From Micromussa lordhowensis (Eukaryota > Cnidaria > Anthozoa > Scleractinia > Lobophylliidae): a stretch of 64,000 nt of DNA. Both the position numbers and the translations under genes were made by a program. Below the pieces are notes generated by a model. The model had not been told where the DNA came from, ran no database searches, and saw only the letters and a list, made by a program, of their open reading frames with translations. Where the stretch lies: assembly GCA_964020085.1 (NCBI GenBank), contig OZ026606.1, forward strand, positions 23,955,073-24,019,072, read 5' to 3'. Positions 58,388-64,000 of the stretch are shown one piece after another (within the stretch, counting starts at the first letter, position 1; each line of letters begins with the position of its first letter).

Positions 58388-58458
58388 GGTTGCGAGCCAA
58401 TCAACAGGATGTCTTAAGATGTCATCATAAACAAGTCACCTTTACCTAATGCAGGTGT

Positions 58459-58464
58459 AATAAA
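58459..58464 (+). terminator. poly(A) signal AATAAA of CIAO2B
   Basis: Canonical hexamer 72 bases after the stop codon. Confidence 0.7.
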
Positions 58465-58864
58465 GGTGAAGGGTTTCAAAGCACAGCTTGAGGTACATGT
58501 AGCAAGATCAGCGTAGATGCAGCACTGCCTTCAAATTTTGAAGGATTTTGACAAGAACACAACATCAGAGGACTTCTGAGCAGTACTGTCAGGGAAAATA
58601 CCTGGAATCCAGTAATGGCAGGATGATTACTAGCAACAGTAATCGAACTGAACAAAAATGTAATGAGATTAACAAATTCAAACTGAAATACGATCAAGAT
58701 ATTAAATGAAGAACACGAAAACACTAATTCAAAATCAATCTCTTTAATAATAAATTATTTGTTAAGTTAATATGCTCCTATATACAGATCACTTCATCAT
58801 TTTTTCTGGTATGTACAATATGTGTATGAAGATAAGAAATGCACACACCCAGTTTGTATATTGC

Positions 58865-58972
58865 AGTAATTATAAACAATTATTGGATGAGGTTTTTGTG
58901 ATAACCCTTACCGAGACCTTAATTATTCTGGATATCACAAAAACCAAATCTAACAATTGTTTTATTATACAT
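58865..58972. repeat. inverted-repeat element (about 108 bp)
   Basis: TAAACAATTATTGGAT and GGTTTTTGTGAT on the left face ATCACAAAAACC and TAACAATTGTTTTA on the right. Intergenic between CIAO2B and the ANKAR-like gene. Confidence 0.6.
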
Positions 58973-59580
58973 TGGACGAACGCAAAAACTTGGAAGTCAT
59001 GTTTCTGTTTCTTCACTGACGGCAAGCAACACAAATCGCGCGAAGTTGACATGATTACCCTTGGAAATCATGCACTGCAGTCATACATGACATGATAACC
59101 CATGACCTTGACATGATTATCAGTTATGACGTCACGAGCGCTGATTTCGAAAATTCACTGTAGGCTTTCGGCCAATCAGAAAAGAGTTAGAGAGTTGAAT
59201 GTATAATAATGTATAATATGAGTTTGAAGTAAGTTGAGAAACTGTCAATTGCTGAGAAGTCTCACAGGTAATTAGGTTACCGTACCTTAATTTTAATGTT
59301 TCATCAAGATTTGTATCAGTTTTTTTTTTATATTTATCATTTCTGACAAATATAATGTCACACATCTGTATATGATAAATAAAGAAACAAAACCCATGCA
59401 CTTGTTAATAACCAAAAGGGGTCTCAAATGCACAGCAGTACTGTACACAGCTTTCACCTCTTATACACTTGTACATAAACAATAAAAACAGCTTAATCCT
59501 GTCCTAAAACATAAGAAGACTTTTTTAGCCCTATTTGCAAAATCTACCCAACTGCATGTATCGGTATATACTATTTAACA

Positions 59581-59735
59581 ATTAGATTATGAGCTCGAGA
59601 TTTGTACGAGGTGATAGTTGATGAGGCGGAAGGCCGAATCAATTATCCCCTCATAGAAATCGAGAGCGATTAATCTAATAATTAGATTATTCGCTCTCGA
59701 TTTCTCTGAGGGGATAGTTGATTCGGCCTTTGTTT
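59581..59735. repeat. three alternating arms of an inverted repeat
   Basis: 59630-59680 and 59680-59730 are inverted copies (AAGGCCGAATCAA, TATCCCCTCA, ATCGAGAGCG, TAATCTAAT). A diverged direct copy of the right arm precedes them at 59581-59628. Confidence 0.7.
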
Positions 59736-59739
59736 TAGT

Positions 59740-60800
59740 AGAATTCTAACTGAAATTTCCTTCAAATAACGATTCCGATTATTTCTGGTCTTAGTATTAA
59801 ACTTCAGGCTTTAGAGAGTTACATGTAACATTGGCAGCTGTGTATGCGCGCTTATCAGTTTCTACCAAAGCTTTCAGGCTTTTTTTAATTCAAGAAACCA
59901 TAAATCCTCTCCCTTTAGTCTTCTCGAAAATTTTGTTTATTCATTTGTTTCTAAATGTTCTTTTAAAACTTCAGTGAAACGAGAAAATGTTACACTTTTG
60001 TCGACCACAACAAGCCACTGCACACTAATGGCTGATAGTGTGCAATGGCTCAGCCAATCAGATTACAGCATTTGCATTAGTATACTAGTAGAATTCTACA
60101 AATAATTATAAATAGGACAGGAATTTAAGCAAACAACAAACACATATGTACTGAAATAATCATGAATGCACTCAACAATGTCACTAGCTCTTTCTCATAC
60201 AAGCAACCTTAATTGTAAAATATGACTTGATGAACCTATTACACCCGCTTTCAGTGTTACATGCAAAGGCAACATCTTTCAAGCATGACTGACTGAAGAA
60301 TATTGCAAACTTTGCATGTTTCCCAAGTAACGAGATAATTCAAATGATTTTAGTGTAGTCAATCAACCCTCAATAGTGACATTTGGTAGAACTGGGCTGC
60401 TGCTGCTTTTAATTAAAGTCCTGGAATGACTTTTTGATACTCCTAACCTTAGTTTGATGTCAAATAAATCCATGTTTCATCACTAAAATTCGAGTTAAAC
60501 CATAAAGAAGTCAGTTCTTCTTACTTTTTTTGTAGGCCAGGTTTAACATAGCATGTAAAAAGATATGTTGCCTATGCACACACACACTGAAACCAGGTGT
60601 AAATAAACTACAAAACTCTCTTTCAATGTACACTCAAACCTTAAAGATAGATATCAAACCTGAAAACACAGCTATAATTCAACTGAATCAGTTCAGCACA
60701 TAAAACTATTTATGAACAAAGCATTGGATAAATGCATGTCAAAGACATAACACACCGTTTTAAAATTTACATTATACTTCTACCTGTGACTAAATCCTAA
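59740..60800. other. intergenic and probable 3' UTR of the ANKAR-like gene
   Basis: No gene recognised. TAGTAGAATTCTA occurs at both about 59737 and 60080 and may bound a small element. Confidence 0.35.
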
Positions 60801-63800
60801 CTATGCTATTGGAAGTCTAAGAATCGTGCCAGTCCTCATACTTGTTGCTGCAGATATTTTTCGTTCTGGCACTCCATCTGATGCCATTCCTGCCGGTGAT
60901 TCATTAGTGCTGGCGACAGTAAATGTTTGCTCTGCATCAAGAGCAAAATGAGCTGTTACCATCTTCTTTCCCACAGAAAGGAACTGGTCAGGCTTTTTCC
61001 TACAAAGGGAATGAAATTTAGCACTTTGTTACCAAGTGGATTTGATAATACATTAATGTTTATTTAAAATTTAACAACAATTCTAACATACCTCCAGGGC
61101 ATTGGAGATAGAACAAAACTCATAGTGCATACAAAATTGTACCGGTACATGCATTCATCTCTTTGTTTTAGCCTACTTACTGTAGCAGATAAGAGTGTGC
61201 ATACAAGCCAAGTGGCTCATCAGGCCGGAGCTTATCCCAGTTTCAGTAGCATGAACCAACTAGGAGTATTTCTACTCCCCCCTGGATGGGATGCTAGTCC
61301 ATCGCAGGGTTATCCCCAGCATTACAATTAGCCGTAGCCGGTACCCATTTATACATGTACACCTGGGTGGAGAGAGTGTCTTGCCCAACACAATGTCCCT
61401 GGCCAAGGCTCGAGCCCTGACCGCTCACTCCGGAGTCAAGCACACTAACCATGAGGCCACCTCACCTCCCACAACTTAGCAGGTACTTAAGTAATAAGAG
61501 AGAGTGAGTTGGAAGAGCACACAAAAGTGAGAAGACACAGTGCATGTCATACCACTCCATCTTGCACCCTGTTATTACTCCCAACATCTGCTATCCAGGC
61601 TAATTTTTGTTTTATCCCCAATAGCCCTGCATGATAACATCAATCAAGCAAATTTTACCACCAAGCCTTGCTTAAAAATTTAATCATGCACAAATTCCCA
61701 AAGCATCAAAGTTCATGAAAACAGAAAAAAAAACACCGAAAATTCTCGCAAACGAGGCCTGGTGGTGAGTTTTGAACATGTAATGTAATCATGCATAAGG
61801 CCTATTCCTGAGTCAGGGTTTTAAGGTGTCACACAGTGAAATTACCAATCAAGTGGCATAATGGTTAGTGCAGATTGAGTAATCCTAAGTTTAAGTTCTG
61901 ACTCTGGTGATTGTGTTTTGTTCTTGGGCAAGACACTTAATTTACTCTCCCAATCTCAGTCCATGAGTATAGATAGGTTGTGGCAAATTGCTACATGTCT
62001 TCAGACAAAATCCTACATACATGTATATGTGATATCCTGCGACTAACCTGCTTGCAAAGGGAGTAGCAATGATACCCCTTGTCACATACAATGTAATACT
62101 GGGTTGTCCTAAAAGCCGGAATGCCGTAAACCCGGAAACCCGGAATGCTGGAATGCCGGAAATCAAGACCCGGAAATCCCAAAACCCGGAATGACTAATT
62201 TTTTTCAAGCCTGTAGGTAAGACGCGGAAAACATTTTTTTATTTGTTGAATTGTATCATTAACTATCTGTTTAAAAAAAAGATATGGTTAAATCCGGTTC
62301 CTCAAAAGGAATGAAATTAACCTTGACGTCAACTAGTGAAAAAGAGTAGTTTCGCACAGAGGCAGCCTTCACAGAGTGTTTTTGACAATGTGGTCTTCGT
62401 CGTCGTCGTCGTCATCGTCGTCGTCGTCGGAAACCGAGGTAAGTCTCTAAATTTGTATAAATATTTAAAAGCGGTAAGAGGTAGAAATATGTTCACCACA
62501 ACCACATATATTATTTTATTTCGGTGAGAGGATTATTTTGTTAAGCAGCAACCAAGTATCGTATAATTCTTTGTTTGGGTGTGACGTGTCAAAGTATTTC
62601 GTTTAATGTGGTAAACGCATCTTAAAGAAGGATATCTAATGAGCTCTTGAAAATATGTTCAGAAAATCAAAACGGCATTAGTTTTTCTTTTTTAATTTTA
62701 CAAAACGTTACTTAATAAATAAATCAGAGTTTCCGAGAGGTTTGCAATAACATTTTAGAATTCATCTCTTTGCACGGAATGTGACTTGTACGATACATTA
62801 ATTGCCCTGAGAACAGAATGTTGTGATTCGCTGGAACCGCGGCAAGTTGTTCTTGTGATCGGCTGTCAAGATCATAGTTAAAGGTAAAAATTAAAAAAAA
62901 TGTTTTTCGCGTCTTATCCTACAGGCTTGAAAAAAATTAGTCATTCCGGGTTTTAGGATTTCCGGGTCTTGATTTCCGGCATTCCGGCATTCCGGGTTTC
63001 TGGGTATCCGGCATTCCGGCTTTTAGGACAACCCTGTAATACTACAGAATGCAGGATAAACTCTCAAATGACCTTGAATTAGCTTGGGCAGACTTAACAA
63101 TACCAACAGTGACCAACATTACAAGCAACTTCTCCTTACAATATCAAAACATCAAGAAGAGATGTGGTCACAATACAGAAAATCATCTACTGCATTATTA
63201 TCTCATGCTGGGTCATTGTTTCATGCTAATTATTAGGCCACCATGCTACCATTATTTTCATTTTTAAAATTAAGTTTACATAATAGTGAGGTATCCACAT
63301 CACACAGAATTGGTGAAGGGAGTTTGACTGCAGACATAAAATAGGTAAATGTACTTTACTTACATTATTGGAGGGAGACCAATCCTTTTGCAGTGCTGCC
63401 ATCTCTCCACAAATTGCGGTGACAGTTTCACCTTTCCTGCGTGAAACTGAATCACTTCATAAAGAAATGGATCATGACGACACACACTGAGGAGCTGTCT
63501 CTCTCCAATACTGTCAGAGCTCAGGTATCCAAGGGCAACGGCTGCAGCTGCCTGTACAGTTTCATACTGTGACGTCAAGAGCTTTCCTAGCAAGGGAATT
63601 GTTCCTATGGAGATTATGGCACCTGGAATTCCAGCTCTTGTATGTGCCAGACCTCCAATAAAGTTTGCTGCTGCAGCCTGAATGTCTTCAGTTGTTGAGT
63701 CAAGTAGTGAAACTAGCAATTTTATTCCAGTCGCTGATGTTAAGGATTGGTCTTCATCAGGGATGATTCGAGATAGAACCACAACCTGAAATGCAGCATA

Positions 63801-64000
63801 AACAGCCTGCTTTTCATTCTTGGACTCCAAAAATGGGACAAAGGCGTGGTACCTCACTCCCCCTGACATAGCAATGTTCCTTTGGTTTGCAACATTGTTG
63901 TAGGCAAATACAGCAAGAGCGGCACCAGCAAGCAGGTGCACCTCCTCATCTTCATCATAAAGCTGTCGGAGAATGTGTACAAAACTGAAGTCTTTGTGAT
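60801..64000 (-). CDS. ANKAR-like armadillo-repeat protein, last two exons (5' partial)
   Basis: Exon 63364 to beyond 64000 and terminal exon 60801-60999, joined across a GT-AG intron. The donor GTAAGT at 63363 directly precedes what would otherwise read as a stop, and the junction reads PPI then MKKPDQF. The large exon carries armadillo-type helices: HILRQLYDEDEEVHLLAGAA, IKLLVSLLDSTTEDIQAAAA, GGLAHTRAGI, IPLLGKLLTSQYETVQAAAA and a QLLSVCRHDPFLYEVIQF tail ending KRIGLPPI. The order and tail resemble the C-terminus of ankyrin and armadillo repeat-containing protein (ANKAR), whose function is poorly known. The final 65 residues are a Ser/Thr-rich extension ending LRLPIA. Stop TAG at 60803-60801. 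Confidence 0.8.
61208..61470 (-). mobile_element. tRNA-derived SINE with TTGGGCAAGACACT core
   Basis: On minus the head reads GGTGGCCTCATGGTTAGTGT and then CGAGCC, followed by the central block GTTGGGCAAGACACTCTCTC and a body with CCAGGGGGGAGTAG. It lies in the last ANKAR-like intron, same strand as the gene. Confidence 0.65.
61845..62030 (+). mobile_element. decayed tRNA-derived SINE, same core
   Basis: The head CATAATGGTTAGTGCAG, a poor B box (AAGTTCTGACTC) and the core CTTGGGCAAGACACTTAATT are shared with the SINE at 61208-61470 in opposite orientation. Confidence 0.6.
62101..63034. mobile_element. Mutator-like non-autonomous TIR element, 9-bp target duplication
   Basis: TGTAATACT is duplicated at 62092-62100 and 63035-63043. 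Terminal inverted repeats of about 140 bases start GGGTTGTCCTAAAAGCCGGA and are packed with CCGGAATG units in the outer half. The 9-bp duplication, long TIRs and G start fit the MULE/Mutator superfamily. No transposase ORF. It includes a GTC trinucleotide run (62398-62430). Confidence 0.85.
62398..62430 (+). repeat. GTC/CGT trinucleotide microsatellite
   Basis: Ten CGT/CAT triplets inside the Mutator-like element. The polyvaline ORF over it is an artefact of this run. Confidence 0.85.

Noticed and set aside
62336..62527. Plus-strand ORF with a polyvaline stretch
   Set aside because: It is the translation of a GTC microsatellite inside a transposon.
1..64000. CRISPR arrays, operons or prokaryotic defence systems
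   Set aside because: The window is eukaryotic. Tandem repeats here have no spacer-repeat alternation.

Overview
The window looks like nuclear DNA from an early-branching marine animal, most likely an anthozoan cnidarian (coral or anemone). It is AT-rich, has spliced animal genes with GT-AG introns of 0.1 to 7 kb, contains one minor-class AT-AC intron, and is full of short non-autonomous transposons, tRNA-derived SINEs and decayed non-LTR retrotransposons. The animal assignment rests on recognised proteins (an MTSS I-BAR protein, CIAO2B, an ANKAR-like protein). The anthozoan assignment is inference from the overall repeat style. Nothing prokaryotic is present: no operons and no CRISPR array.

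Layout. 0-1.4 kb: last exon of an extended short-chain dehydrogenase/epimerase-like gene (+) ending in KDEL. 1.4-2.7 kb: a palindromic MITE, a SINE and another MITE. 4.3-19.5 kb: a complete 11-exon MTSS1/MTSS2-type gene on the minus strand. Its introns hold an antisense LINE, a pogo-like element, and two related transposons nested inside an older TTAA-type element. 19.5-34.7 kb: gene-poor DNA with a very large palindrome, a LINE interrupted by a second LINE fragment, several MITEs and a second copy of the 160-bp palindromic MITE. 34.8-37.8 kb: a single-exon gene (-) for a roughly 1,009-residue low-complexity protein with an in-frame 150-bp tandem repeat. 38-44.8 kb: intergenic, nothing recognised. 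44.8-46.1 kb and 51.5-52.5 kb: two orphan genes (+) for disordered proteins, separated by SINEs and an inverted composite of tRNA-like units. 54.8-58.4 kb: CIAO2B (+), four exons, first intron AT-AC. 60.8-64 kb: 3' end of an ANKAR-like armadillo-repeat gene (-), running off the right edge, with a TIR element carrying a 9-bp target duplication in its last intron.

The genes do not form a pathway. MTSS acts at the actin/membrane interface, CIAO2B in cytosolic iron-sulfur protein assembly, and ANKAR is an uncharacterised repeat scaffold. The most informative signals are the AT-AC intron, which restores the conserved CIAO2B reading frame exactly, and several transposon histories whose target duplications can be read directly. 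All coordinates were worked out by eye and no search was run.
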